From Leptodesmis sichuanensis A121 (GTDB taxonomy: Bacteria > Cyanobacteriota > Cyanobacteriia > Leptolyngbyales > Leptolyngbyaceae), in the NCBI RefSeq assembly GCF_021379005.1, contig NZ_CP075171.1, forward strand, positions 124,001 through 188,000: a stretch of 64,000 bases of DNA, written 5' to 3'. A model generated the notes under the pieces. The model did no database searches and had not been told where the DNA came from. It saw only the letters and a list, made by a program, of their open reading frames with translations. Both the position numbers and the translations under genes were made by a program. Shown piece after piece: positions 8,414 to 17,050 of the stretch (position 1 is the stretch's first letter; each line of letters begins with the position of its first letter).

Positions 8414-9397
8414 CTAAAAGCCTAAGCCCATTTCACCAAGCAGGACTCTCAGGCGATCGGTATTTTGGCGGACAGAGTTGGCAGAGGTGTGCAGATCCGC
8501 CAGTTCCTGTTCGGTTAAGTCCAGTTCCAGAATGCTTTCTACCCCCTTGCATCCCAGGCGGCAGGGAACACCAATGAAAATATCATCCAGTTGATATTGT
8601 CCTTGCAGATGGGCGGCGATCGGTAAAATGCGGGGTTGGTTGTAGAGAATTGACTCTACCATCACACACACGGCAGAAGCTGGGGCGTAGTAAGCTCCTC
8701 CAGTTCGCAACAACTCAACAATTTCGGCTCCACCATTGCGGGTGCGGGTAACAATTCGGTCGATCGCCTCCGGACTCAAAAAGCGATCGATGGGAATGCC
8801 ATTGACTGTAGAGTAACGGGGCAGGGGCACCATCAAATCCCCGTGGCTGCCCAGCACTGTGGCATTAATATCCGTAATGGATACGCCTAACTCCATAGCA
8901 ATAAAAGTCTGGAATCGGGCAGAATCAAGTACTCCGGCCATCCCCATGACCTGATAGGTAGGCAGACCACTGACTTTCCAGGCGACATAGGTCATCACAT
9001 CCAGGGGATTCGTAACCACGATCAGGATGGCATTCGGCGCGTAAGTCATCACCTTTTGGGTCACATCCAGAATGATTTTGCCATTAGTGAGCAGCAAATC
9101 ATCCCGGCTCATGCCTGGTTTTCGAGGCAATCCGGCAGTGATCACCACCACATCTGAACCCACAAGATCGGCATAATCATTGGTTCCTCTAATGATGCGA
9201 TCGTGCCGTTCAACTCCTCGCGCTTCCATCAAATCCAGAGCTACTCCCTGAGGTCGCCCCTCCACCACATCCAGCAGCACAACATCCGCGATATCTTTTT
9301 CTGCCAGACGCTGAGCCAGGGTAGCTCCGACATTTCCCGCACCAACCACTGCCACTTGAGCAGTATCACAAATGATTTCAGAAGGACGTAAAACCAT
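8414..9397 (-). CDS. mdh: Malate dehydrogenase (LDH-like)
   Basis: 327 aa. NAD-dependent interconversion of malate and oxaloacetate. The N-terminal Rossmann motif AVVGAGNVGATLA is followed by the dinucleotide-binding Asp in VVLLDVVEG, the substrate loop GLPRKPGMSRDDL, VVTNPLDVMTY, and the catalytic His in LGSHGDLMVPLPR. The ATG follows directly after the U-tract of the hairpin at 9398-9459, so its leader is unusual. It lies downstream of ndhO on the same strand (124 bp gap). Confidence 0.95.
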   Translation of the reverse strand: MVLRPSEIICDTAQVAVVGAGNVGATLAQRLAEKDIADVVLLDVVEGRPQGVALDLMEARGVERHDRIIRGTNDYADLVGSDVVVITAGLPRKPGMSRDDLLLTNGKIILDVTQKVMTYAPNAILIVVTNPLDVMTYVAWKVSGLPTYQVMGMAGVLDSARFQTFIAMELGVSITDINATVLGSHGDLMVPLPRYSTVNGIPIDRFLSPEAIDRIVTRTRNGGAEIVELLRTGGAYYAPASAVCVMVESILYNQPRILPIAAHLQGQYQLDDIFIGVPCRLGCKGVESILELDLTEQELADLHTSANSVRQNTDRLRVLLGEMGLGF

Positions 9398-9459
9398 AAA
9401 AAGGCACCATCAATAACGGCTGATTCAAAATGTTGGGTACAGCCACTTCTGGTGCCTTT
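9398..9459 (-). terminator. Hairpin with U-tract between ndhO and mdh, touching the mdh start
   Basis: On the minus strand AAAGGCACC (9459-9451) pairs with GGTGCC plus TTTTT (9408-9398), and an inner GGCTG/CAGCC stem extends the structure. The U-tract ends exactly at the mdh ATG (9397). It reads as the ndhO terminator or a leader attenuator for mdh; the absence of a normal ribosome binding site before mdh makes a regulatory role plausible. Confidence 0.55.
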
Positions 9460-9521
9460 ATTATCGGTCAGAAAACCAGGGAGAAAGGCAAAATGCAGAT
9501 TTTGGTAATCTTTCGCAATGC

Positions 9522-9740
9522 CTATTCTTGAAATGCTTCCAATTGATCTGTCTTTAGCCAAATGTTAGGAGTGGGAGTAATGCCAAATTTGACCAGGGCA
9601 TAATCTCCACTCAGGTCTACCACTTCCCCTTTGGTTTCAAAAATGTAAGGCGGAAAGCGAGGATCACTGGCTTGCGCTTCCAGACTTCCTTCTAGCTTCT
9701 CTTTCACTGCTCGAACAAAATCACCGCGTTTGATGGGCAT
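9522..9740 (-). CDS. ndhO: NAD(P)H-quinone oxidoreductase subunit O
   Basis: 72 aa. NdhO is a small peripheral subunit of the cyanobacterial/chloroplast NDH-1 complex on the thylakoid membrane. The start [12 protein letters not shown] and the blocks [24 protein letters not shown] and TPNIWL are characteristic. Start 9740 is used rather than the ORF limit at 9761. It is followed by the hairpin before mdh. Confidence 0.95.
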   Translation of the reverse strand: MPIKRGDFVRAVKEKLEGSLEAQASDPRFPPYIFETKGEVVDLSGDYALVKFGITPTPNIWLKTDQLEAFQE

Positions 9741-10175
9741 AGAGTTCTCAATCTGATTCACGTCTTTACAGAATTTTAAGCCCTGATGGGAGCGAGAAAA
9801 CTACCTGAGACAGGCTAAACGATAGATGTTTTGGGGCCACTTCATAAGCAGCAGCCACGATCGCAACTACCAGCATCTCCTAACGCATTACCCTAAGCAT
9901 TAGACTTCTTGCAAATTGGAAAAAACGTCGGATGGGCAAAGGGAAACGCTCTATCCATCCTGTCATTCTGGCTGATTTGCATGGGCACGCCAAGCTTTGC
10001 CCATCCTACTGATGATGATTGAGTCTAATAGGCAAGAGTTCCATTGATGCGTTACGGCGATCGCTTAACACATCCCACAAAACTGTAAGGAACTTGCGCG
10101 AAAATAAAATCCCTACAACCAGTAAGTTATTTAACGGCCAGTCCGTAAGGGAGTAAGGAACTCGATTTAGTCGCG
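9741..10175. other. 435-bp spacer with dispersed repeats
   Basis: No credible gene. It contains the 12-bp inverted repeat GGATGGGCAAAG (9930-9941) / CTTTGCCCATCC (9995-10006), with a second GGGC/GCCC pair inside, and one copy (10046-10077) of the GATGCGTTA...TAACACATC repeat found at 3137 and 3242. The rest is unremarkable. Confidence 0.6.
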
Positions 10176-10892
10176 TTACCAGGCTTTTACAGCCGATCGG
10201 CCCACTCTGGCTAAATTCACCAGTTGGCTAACCACAGGTACAGTGTCAAACCAGGCAGTGTTATGGATGTCACTGCGAGAACTGCGTTGAATTCCGAGAT
10301 TGGGAATGCTTCTTAAAGCCACTACATCTGGATTTTGAGCACGGAAAGTGTTGTACGCTCCATCAAGATGCATCGGGCCGCCTTCAGGATGACCAGGAGG
10401 ACGCTGCTGCAAAATTTCGAGAAAATTAATCAGCCGATCGAAGATTTTTCCATTGACTCCATAAAAGTGAGTTGTGAGAATCTCTTCAGAAAAGGGAAAG
10501 AATTGCGCGGTTAATGAAGTGGATGGAATATTTTTGTTGTGGCCAAAATATGCAAATCCCCAATCTGTCTGTCGCAGTTGCTCGATTAACCTGTTTTGAT
10601 CAGCTTGTAGCTGCTTTTTGATCAGCAGATCGTCCTCCATGATCAGGACGTTTGACAGTCCTTCATTGTGAGCCATCTTCAGAATCTGCAAATGGCTCAT
10701 AAAACAACCTCGTGCCCCAATACCAGGAAATCCATTAGCTTCGGTTGGTCGAATGGCAGGAAAAATTTCCAGCTTGCCCGGAGTAAGGGGCATTTCGATT
10801 TTTTCCAGGTTTTGGATAATTGCCTGCCGCCGATCCCTGCGCTCTGGCAGGTTAACGACATAGGCCCGTTCAAAAAAGTCCAGGATTCTCAT
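10176..10892 (-). CDS. Glycosyltransferase family 25 protein
   Basis: 238 aa. GT25 enzymes transfer sugars (often galactose) in LPS or surface polysaccharide synthesis. The N-terminal AYVVNLPERRDRRQAIIQNL is the family hallmark (donor-binding region). GARGCFMSHLQILKMA and the acidic NVLIMEDDLLI (DxD-like, metal/nucleotide sugar) follow, then DWGFAYFGHN and HLDGAYNTF. The start at 10892 places the YVVNLPERRDRR block near the N-terminus; 10916 is possible. It stands alone, with no adjacent polysaccharide operon here. Confidence 0.85.
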   Translation of the reverse strand: MRILDFFERAYVVNLPERRDRRQAIIQNLEKIEMPLTPGKLEIFPAIRPTEANGFPGIGARGCFMSHLQILKMAHNEGLSNVLIMEDDLLIKKQLQADQNRLIEQLRQTDWGFAYFGHNKNIPSTSLTAQFFPFSEEILTTHFYGVNGKIFDRLINFLEILQQRPPGHPEGGPMHLDGAYNTFRAQNPDVVALRSIPNLGIQRSSRSDIHNTAWFDTVPVVSQLVNLARVGRSAVKAW

Positions 10893-10983
10893 GAAAATCT
10901 TGTTTTTTAAGAACAATTAAGTCGTGGCACCAGCGTAACCCAGCACTTATTCTCGTGCTCTCTTTCCAAAGGACCAGGCAATT

Positions 10984-11063
10984 TACGTAAGTAATCACCG
11001 AAACTATAACAAGCTTTACAGCATACGTGAGTAATAGCCGACACTATACAAAGCCTTACAGTA
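10984..11063. repeat. Two-unit 40-bp tandem repeat upstream of the DUF429 gene
   Basis: Unit 1 (10984-11023) begins TACGTAAGTAATC and ends CTTTACAGCA. Unit 2 (11024-11063) begins TACGTGAGTAATA and ends CCTTACAGTA. By hand alignment 32 of 40 positions match, with no gaps. It lies 60 bp before the DUF429 start and 91 bp from the divergent GT25 start, so it could be a duplicated regulatory site. Function is inferred only from position. Confidence 0.65.
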
Positions 11064-11123
11064 CAATGCTTAACCCTGGCTTTTGTCTGCAATAAGTTTT
11101 AATTGAACCGGGATCAGGTACCT

Positions 11124-11855
11124 ATGAGGTTTTTGGGCGTTGATTTAGGGTGGGTTTCAGGAGCCAGTGGGTTGTGCTGTTTAGAATGGCAGGGAAATCA
11201 GTTAGAGCTATTGGATTTACAACGGTTGGAGGCGACAGAAGACCTGCTGAATTGGGTCGATCGCTGGTTGCCAGCCGGGGAACCAGGAGGAATTGCCGTG
11301 GATGCGCCAACTCTGATTCCCAATGCAAGGGGGATGCGATCGCCTGATCGTCTGGCTCACAAATACTTTGGTAAATACCATGCAGGCTGTTATCCCGCCA
11401 ACCTAAATTCTCCCTTTGCCCAGCGCACGGTGGCTTTTGGCCTGAGTCTGGAGGCGCGAGGATTTGATCACGCTCCCACGATCGTCCCCAGACAACCCCA
11501 ACGCTTCCAGATTGAAGTCTTTCCCCATCCCGCGATCGTTCACCTGTTCAACCTGGAACGAATTCTGAAATATAAGAAGGGGGTAATAGCAGAGCGGCGA
11601 TCGGAATTATCCCGCTTACGCCAATTCATTCACGAACGGCTGCCCCTGCATAAACCTGCTTTAGATGTCAGTCAAGGAACCATCTCCCTTCCCGCCATTC
11701 CCCAGCGAGGAGCCGATGTCAAAGCTGTCGAGGATCAGTTAGACAGCATTATCTGTGCCTACGTTGCGGCTCACTGGTGGTACTGGGGTGTAGAGCGCAA
11801 TCAGATTCTGGGCGATCGATCAGAAGGATACATTGTTGTCCCAAATCCGATTTGA
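11124..11855 (+). CDS. DUF429 domain protein
   Basis: 243 aa. DUF429 proteins have an RNase H-like/actin-like fold by prediction; function unproven. The N-terminal FLGVDLGWVSGASG motif (acidic residue after beta-1), the GGIAVDAPTLIPNARG block, RPxDRLAHKYFGKYHAGCYPAN and a late AVEDQLDSIICAYVAAHW are typical. The start at 11124 is used because the DLGW motif follows immediately; the ORF opens earlier at 11103. Confidence 0.8.
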   Translation: MRFLGVDLGWVSGASGLCCLEWQGNQLELLDLQRLEATEDLLNWVDRWLPAGEPGGIAVDAPTLIPNARGMRSPDRLAHKYFGKYHAGCYPANLNSPFAQRTVAFGLSLEARGFDHAPTIVPRQPQRFQIEVFPHPAIVHLFNLERILKYKKGVIAERRSELSRLRQFIHERLPLHKPALDVSQGTISLPAIPQRGADVKAVEDQLDSIICAYVAAHWWYWGVERNQILGDRSEGYIVVPNPI

Positions 11856-11979
11856 GGGGAGAGCCTGTCATTGGTTATTGGTTATTGGTCATTCGTCGCT
11901 AGTCATTGATCGGCGGCTGTTCACAAAGGACAAAGGACTATTCAGAATCCAAAATCGCCAAGCCAAAATCCAAAATTCT

Positions 11980-12552
11980 TCAAAAAGAGGATCCCGGTTG
12001 CTTCAAGAACTCCGTTTCCTCTGGGGTATTTTCTCGGCCCAAAATCGCATTCCGGTGGGGAAAGCGTCCGAAGCGCTCAATCACTTCCAGGTGTTTGATG
12101 GCGTAGGGGTAGGAACTCTGCGTTTCCGGATCTTCTGTAAATTGTCGAAATAGCTCGACGGATTGCCGCTGAATCGCCAGGTCTTCGCTGTGCATGAACG
12201 GCATATAGACAAACCAGCGCTGAATTAGGGGTAAGGCTTGGTCGAATCCCTGGAAGATCGCCCGTTGCGCCACGGCCAGCGCTTTTGCATCTGTGGCAAA
12301 GGATTCAGGCTGGCCACGAAATATATTGCGGGGAAACTGATCCAGCAGCAGGATCAGGGCCAGACATCCAGTTGCCGATTCCTGCCAGGGATCTAAGGCT
12401 CCGATTGCGGCCTGTTGATAAGCGACCAGGAAGCGATCGTGCACGATCGCATCAAACTCAGGATCTTTCGTGAACCAGACCTTACGGTTCTTACCCGTTG
12501 TTCCATCCGGTTCTGTAAACCAAAAGCAAATTATCTCATCAATCTGAGCCAT
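11980..12552 (-). CDS. DUF924 family protein
   Basis: 190 aa, all-helical. Family blocks are visible: IICFWFTEPDG at the N-terminus, VWFTKDPEFD, LALILLLDQFPRNIFRG in the middle, FVYMPFMHSEDLAIQRQSVELF, and the C-terminal ERFGRFPHRNAILGR. DUF924 proteins are TPR-like with unknown biochemical role. The start at 12552 (MAQIDEI) is chosen because family members begin close to the FWF motif. The spacer to 11855 contains short direct repeats (TTATTGGTTATTGGTCATT) and nothing else. Confidence 0.85.
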   Translation of the reverse strand: MAQIDEIICFWFTEPDGTTGKNRKVWFTKDPEFDAIVHDRFLVAYQQAAIGALDPWQESATGCLALILLLDQFPRNIFRGQPESFATDAKALAVAQRAIFQGFDQALPLIQRWFVYMPFMHSEDLAIQRQSVELFRQFTEDPETQSSYPYAIKHLEVIERFGRFPHRNAILGRENTPEETEFLKQPGSSF

Positions 12553-12772
12553 GAGCCGCAAGGGGATGACATACAACAATTCCCACAGCAAACCGAAATG
12601 CCAGTGCTTAGAGAACCAGCTATTCCCGTTAACTGTGGGAACTTTGCAGCTATACAGCCGCCAACAACATTGAGTGAAACCGTCCTTCGTCCTTTGCAGA
12701 TAGCCAATCGTAGAGGACTAATGACCAATGACGCTCCTGAACCAGAAACTGAATTGGTTCCACTGACTGACG

Positions 12773-13258
12773 TCAGGACATCCCCTGAATCAGGAAATCA
12801 AAGTAGGGAGCGGCTTCATTGGCATCTTCCTCACTCAGCAGGCTGATAGAGGCTTCCTTGAGGCAACGAATCGCTTCCACCATTCCCGGCATGGGAACAC
12901 CCAGGGCGTTATACATTTCTCTGGCCCCAATCACACCGATGGATTCGATCGGCTCTTTGTCGCCAGCTAACACTCCATAGGTAACCAGGCGCAAATACCA
13001 GCCATAATCCCGCAGGCATAAGGCCCGTTGCTTGTCGCCATAGGCATTGCCACCGGGAGCAATAAAATCAGGACGCTTTCTCCACAGTTGTTTGCTGGCT
13101 TCCTGAACAATTTTTTTCTCATTTGCAGACAGCGTTTCGGCAATGCGAGTCCGCTGTTCGCCCGTACTAAAGAACTCTTTCATAGTTTGGAGTTCGCCAT
13201 GGGTGGGATAGCGAAGCTCATCGTCGGCTTGAAGAATGACTTGGCTAACTACGCTCAT
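12773..13258 (-). CDS. apcD: Allophycocyanin alpha-B chain
   Basis: 161 aa, full length. ApcD is a terminal emitter in the phycobilisome core and passes energy to the photosystems, with a known role in transfer to photosystem I. Start [19 protein letters not shown], the chromophore Cys81 in [15 protein letters not shown], and the C-terminal [14 protein letters not shown] identify ApcD rather than ApcA. It is monocistronic, away from the apcABC cluster, as usual. Confidence 0.92.
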   Translation of the reverse strand: MSVVSQVILQADDELRYPTHGELQTMKEFFSTGEQRTRIAETLSANEKKIVQEASKQLWRKRPDFIAPGGNAYGDKQRALCLRDYGWYLRLVTYGVLAGDKEPIESIGVIGAREMYNALGVPMPGMVEAIRCLKEASISLLSEEDANEAAPYFDFLIQGMS

Positions 13259-13550
13259 AGTTATCGAGGTATTTCAGGGTATCAGTTGATAGTTTATCGA
13301 GTCTTGGGGACGCTGATAAAGGGATGCAATCGTTTTCCGACAAGTTTTGCCGTCCCCCAAGAGCGTACCGCGCCCACTGTATGAGAGAACGAAAAGTTTT
13401 GTAAAGATTTTCTAGAAGGCAAAAGGCGACATCTCGTAGAGACGTTCCGCCAGAACGTCTTCACTTAAGTTTCTATTTTTTAACGTTTCTCCCGTTAAGT
13501 GGATCGAGTGAGGAGAATAGGGGCAATAGGATTTCAGGAGGAAAGACTCC
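13259..13550. other. Spacer between apcD and the pentapeptide gene, with hairpin repeat
   Basis: 292 bases of divergent promoter region. At 13436-13464 is a palindromic repeat (GTAGAGACGTTCCGCC...GAACGTCTTCAC) of a type common between cyanobacterial genes; a related copy is at 47976-48004. No ORF is supported here. Confidence 0.55.
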
Positions 13551-14060
13551 TTGGCGAATGCGGAGCACTTAGCACGGTTGTTGGAATCAGGGGTGGAGCA
13601 GTGGAACCGCTGGCGGGCTGAGAATAGCCGCATCCAGATTGACTTGAGCGGTGCCGATCTCAGCTATGCCAATCTCTCAGAAGCCGACCTCTCGAACGCT
13701 AACCTGGATAGTGCTTACTTACGAAAGGCCAATTTGCGAGGAGCCAACCTGAAGCGGGCTAATCTACATGTCGCGAATCTGAGTCGAGCGGATGTCAGTT
13801 ACGCCAATTTAAGCCATGCCAACTTGCAGGTCGCCAATTTGGACCATGCCAATCTGCGGGGAGCGGATCTCGATTCTGCCAATCTCAGTTGGGCTGGATT
13901 AATTAAAGCCAATTTGCTGGATACCAATTTGCACGCCGCTAATTTACATGGAGCCAATTTTAATCAAGCTAATCTCTATCGTGCAGTGTTAATTAAAGCC
14001 AATTTAGAAGGAGCTGATTTGCGCGGAACAACCCTTCCAGACGGCACGGTGCACTACTGA
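13551..14060 (+). CDS. Pentapeptide repeat protein
   Basis: 169 aa. After an N-terminal helix (EHLARLLESGVEQWNRWRAE) the protein is an unbroken run of A(D/N)LxX pentapeptides (for example LSGADLSYANLSEADLSNAN), predicting a right-handed quadrilateral beta-helix of roughly 22-25 repeats. TTG at 13551 is the only reasonable start, preceded by AGGAGG 9 nt away. Function is unassigned; such proteins are abundant in cyanobacteria. Confidence 0.85.
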   Translation: MANAEHLARLLESGVEQWNRWRAENSRIQIDLSGADLSYANLSEADLSNANLDSAYLRKANLRGANLKRANLHVANLSRADVSYANLSHANLQVANLDHANLRGADLDSANLSWAGLIKANLLDTNLHAANLHGANFNQANLYRAVLIKANLEGADLRGTTLPDGTVHY

Positions 14061-14073
14061 AATTAGGAATTAG

Positions 14074-14135
14074 GAATTTTGAATTAGGAATTACAAGAAG
14101 GAAAGATGGAGATCCTAATTCCTAATTCAAAATTC
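14074..14135. terminator. 20-bp perfect inverted repeat between convergent genes
   Basis: The left arm (14074-14093, GAATTTTGAATTAGGAATTA) and right arm (14116-14135) are perfectly complementary over 20 bp around a 22-nt loop. The arms are built from the GGAATTA heptamer, so this combines a short tandem repeat with a bidirectional terminator position between the pentapeptide gene and the leftward MprF-like gene. Confidence 0.7.
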
Positions 14136-15881
14136 TCAAGTTCCTGGTTTCAAGTAGTCCAAGAGTCGATCGCCGGAGTCAGCTCGTACCAGTCCCACGG
14201 CGATGTCTGGCAGTGTGGCGCGGCTTTGGAATACGAGGTAGCGGGGTTCCCAGCGGGGCTGAAATTTTTCTTTGAATTGATGTAATCCTTTGAAGTTGTA
14301 GAACTTATTGAGATTTTCAAAGAAGTAATTCAAGCCTTTTTCAACTCGCTGAGCATCAGGGCTAGAACCAACTCCCGCTAATGGAGAAAGGCTGAGATTA
14401 AAGCTGTCATATTCTAATTTTTGAAAGTGCTGCATCATGGAGGCAAACAAATACTCCATTGTGCCGTTTTCTACGGTTTTGCGATGGCGCATTAAGTCAA
14501 CCGTGACTTCTTTTTTGTTGTAGCCAGAGAGCAGGCTGGAAAAGGCGACGATCGTGCCGTGAGCGTCATACACCACTGCGATATGACATCCCTGCAAGTA
14601 TTCTCTGTGGAACCAACCAATCGAAAACTGTTTTTCAGACCCATTTTTGGCCTGCAACCATTCGTCGCTCACAGGTTTCAGTTGAGCAATCAAGTCATCA
14701 CTAATGGGCGGTTCAAAGACTTTGAAACTATGTCCCGTTTTGGTTAAACGGTTAATTGCGGTTCTCAGGTTTTGATTGGCTTTGCCTTTTAAGTTGAATG
14801 TTTTCAGGTCGATGATCGCTTCTTCTCCGATCTGCACGTAGCGGTAGCCCAGGGATTCGTAAAGGGATAGCTGGTCAGGAACCGCTTCATAAAAGGTAGG
14901 GAACCAGTCATTACGATCGCAAAAGTGCTGAAATCCGATAATGGCTTCCGCCCGATCCTCAAGGGGGCCGATTGGATCTCCCAGAGCGATCGCGGCCCGT
15001 CCTTTGGCCACATAAGCCACGACACTTTTCCCGGAAGGACTAAAGTAATAGACTTTATCGCTGAGTAAAGATAATCGTGCCAACGAGGACTGGCCGTACT
15101 GATCAATAATTTCTCTGGCCCGCTGACGTTCGGCGATCGTGGCTGGACTGCCCCGTAACAGCACTGGACGTAACAATAAGAGCAACGAAAAACTTAAGGC
15201 AACCGCTCCCACAATGTAGATTGAATTGGCAAAGAACTCAGCAAAGCGGCCCACTGGCTCCAACCCGGCATTGTCCTCTGTAAAAAACATAGCCAGGGTT
15301 TGCAGGATAGACTCTCTCAGGCTAAAATTCACCAGTTTGTCATCAACCTTAAACCGCCCGTCCAGAATGTAAAACCCTGCCGTCCCGTAGGCCAGGGTAA
15401 ATAACACAGCTCCAATCAACACCCGAATCCCTTGAGCGATCGAGGGGCGATCGGATTGGGCCGTAAATACGGGCCGCATAATCAGGAGTTGAATCAGCAG
15501 GACTCCCGCCAGGATGGATTCTTCGTAATCAAAGCCCTTAATGAGATGGCCAATAATTGAAATGATCAGGAGTCCGACCGTGAGGATCCAGGCCACTCGT
15601 TTGCGGCGTAGTAGATTTGCGGCCAGCACCAGCAACAGGAATCCGGCGATCGCGGTAAAGACTCGACCACTGGCCCGTACCTCAAAAGGTACGAATAACT
15701 CCAACCAGTCTCGCCGCTCTGGCAAACTGGGAGTAACCGCTGACAGCAGGTTCACCATGCCAATTAAACCTGTTAAGAAAGCGGCGGCCCATAGCCCAAT
15801 CCGAATTCTCCGAGACAGTTGAGCAGGAGAGGTCTGTGTTTTTCTGGGTCTTTTAGGTTTCAACCTATCTAAAATTCCCAT
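14136..15881 (-). CDS. MprF-like phosphatidylglycerol aminoacyltransferase (DUF2156)
   Basis: 581 aa. About six transmembrane helices occupy the first 240 residues, followed by a cytosolic double-GNAT DUF2156 domain. Characteristic blocks of the MprF catalytic domain are present: GDPIGPLEDRAEAI, LRTAINRLTKTGHSF, VTVDLMRHR, FNLSLSPLAGVG, and the C-terminal FYNFKGLHQFKEKF with PRWEPRYL. MprF transfers an amino acid from aminoacyl-tRNA to phosphatidylglycerol; the membrane part is shorter than the full 14-helix flippase of Firmicutes, so flippase activity is doubtful. It lies 14 bp downstream of a secreted esterase gene on the same strand, implying one operon. Substrate is inferred, not shown. 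Confidence 0.82.
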   Translation of the reverse strand: MGILDRLKPKRPRKTQTSPAQLSRRIRIGLWAAAFLTGLIGMVNLLSAVTPSLPERRDWLELFVPFEVRASGRVFTAIAGFLLLVLAANLLRRKRVAWILTVGLLIISIIGHLIKGFDYEESILAGVLLIQLLIMRPVFTAQSDRPSIAQGIRVLIGAVLFTLAYGTAGFYILDGRFKVDDKLVNFSLRESILQTLAMFFTEDNAGLEPVGRFAEFFANSIYIVGAVALSFSLLLLLRPVLLRGSPATIAERQRAREIIDQYGQSSLARLSLLSDKVYYFSPSGKSVVAYVAKGRAAIALGDPIGPLEDRAEAIIGFQHFCDRNDWFPTFYEAVPDQLSLYESLGYRYVQIGEEAIIDLKTFNLKGKANQNLRTAINRLTKTGHSFKVFEPPISDDLIAQLKPVSDEWLQAKNGSEKQFSIGWFHREYLQGCHIAVVYDAHGTIVAFSSLLSGYNKKEVTVDLMRHRKTVENGTMEYLFASMMQHFQKLEYDSFNLSLSPLAGVGSSPDAQRVEKGLNYFFENLNKFYNFKGLHQFKEKFQPRWEPRYLVFQSRATLPDIAVGLVRADSGDRLLDYLKPGT

Positions 15882-15895
15882 TCATCTATCCTCCT

Positions 15896-16885
15896 CTACC
15901 CCTGATGTGACGGTTTGTGTTGTTGTTGCATCGGTTTGGGGGACTTCTGGTCAGGTGAACGGCGATCGGTGGGGGACTGCTGCAGAGACACCTTAAATTG
16001 TGTCCCGACATAGCTTAAAGAGTCGAACAGGTGTTTGTGCCAGTAATTCCATCCCACATTCTGGCCGACAATGCCATGTCCTCCTGGATAGATGCGAAAG
16101 TCATTGGCAACACCAAGCTGGCTAAGGGTTTGATGGAATTTTTTTGTGGCCTGTAAATATTTAGCATCTTCATCCCCTGCATCCAGGTAAGCTCGCAATT
16201 GGCTGCGTTGCTTGTTCGGAATTGTATGAACAAACAGCAGCGGGCTATTCTCAGGGCCACTGTTGTCCACAAAATAGCCCGTATGACTGAAGAGGATACG
16301 AAATTGCTGGGGATAGCGTAGCCCAATATTGAACGCTCCCCAACCGCCGGAGGAATTGCCGCCAATCGCCCAGAACTGCGGTTCATGCAAGGTGCGATAG
16401 CGGGATTTAATCACCTGCACCAGTTCCGAACCAATCAGGGTGCTCACCTTCCCATTGGGGCCATCGTAATAATCTGGATCCCAAAAGGGACTGCTGCCTC
16501 GACTATCGTTACCATCGGGGGTCACTACAATGGAAGGGGGCAGGCGATCGCTCTTATACAAATCGTGCAGGACGGAGGTTAATCCGGCTTTATCCTGAAA
16601 ATCGCGGGCACCGCCATGGCCCCCATGCAGCAACACGATCACCGGGTAATGTCTGGCGGGATTCTGAGCATAGCCAGGAGGCAATACAATACCATAGCTG
16701 CGTTCTGTCCCCATTGCCCGACTGGTAAAGGTTTCCACCCGGAAATCAAGCCCGGTGTTGGCCTCTGCTGGTAGAGAATCGAGTTGGGGGGCTCCAGCAA
16801 TGAACACATACCAGTATCCTCCCGCCGATAAAACCGCCAGGGTGGCCGCCGATGCCATCAGTAGTTGTTTACGGATTCCCTTCAT
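15896..16885 (-). CDS. Secreted/anchored alpha/beta-hydrolase esterase (esterase D/feruloyl esterase type)
   Basis: 329 aa. The N-terminal hydrophobic segment (LLMASAATLAVLSAGGYWYVF) is a signal anchor or signal peptide. The hydrolase core shows the oxyanion region YPVIVLLHGGHGG, the nucleophile elbow GGNSSGGWGAFN (GxSxG as GNSSG), an acidic region DAGDEDAKYL, and a late catalytic His in YPGGHGIVGQNVGW. The C-terminal tail is polar and basic (QQSPTDRRSPDQKSPK). It is the first gene of a likely operon with the MprF-like enzyme, which suggests an extracytoplasmic lipid or ester substrate; the substrate is unknown. Confidence 0.8.
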   Translation of the reverse strand: MKGIRKQLLMASAATLAVLSAGGYWYVFIAGAPQLDSLPAEANTGLDFRVETFTSRAMGTERSYGIVLPPGYAQNPARHYPVIVLLHGGHGGARDFQDKAGLTSVLHDLYKSDRLPPSIVVTPDGNDSRGSSPFWDPDYYDGPNGKVSTLIGSELVQVIKSRYRTLHEPQFWAIGGNSSGGWGAFNIGLRYPQQFRILFSHTGYFVDNSGPENSPLLFVHTIPNKQRSQLRAYLDAGDEDAKYLQATKKFHQTLSQLGVANDFRIYPGGHGIVGQNVGWNYWHKHLFDSLSYVGTQFKVSLQQSPTDRRSPDQKSPKPMQQQHKPSHQG

Positions 16886-17050
16886 GAATTTGGATGCAGC
16901 ATATATGGATGAGAGAGTCAGTCAAATTAAGCGAATGAACCGGTAAATTCACAAAAGTCTTCATCCATACTGCGATATCTCTCCCTGCACTGGGTTAGAA
17001 AAGTTGGTTTTTCCCAATAGTTTTCCGCATTCTCCTTCTTCCCAACGATC
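16886..17050. promoter_or_regulatory. Divergent promoter region, esterase / rlmD
   Basis: 165 bp between divergently transcribed genes must contain both promoters. I could not identify confident -35/-10 boxes by eye. Confidence 0.4.

Noticed and set aside
12415-12846. 143-aa ORF on the + strand
   Set aside because: A shadow of the DUF924 and apcD genes on the opposite strand with no domain.
13640-14050. Periodic repeats considered as a CRISPR-like or satellite array
   Set aside because: The 15-bp periodicity is the codon image of A(D/N)LxX pentapeptides in a continuous reading frame.
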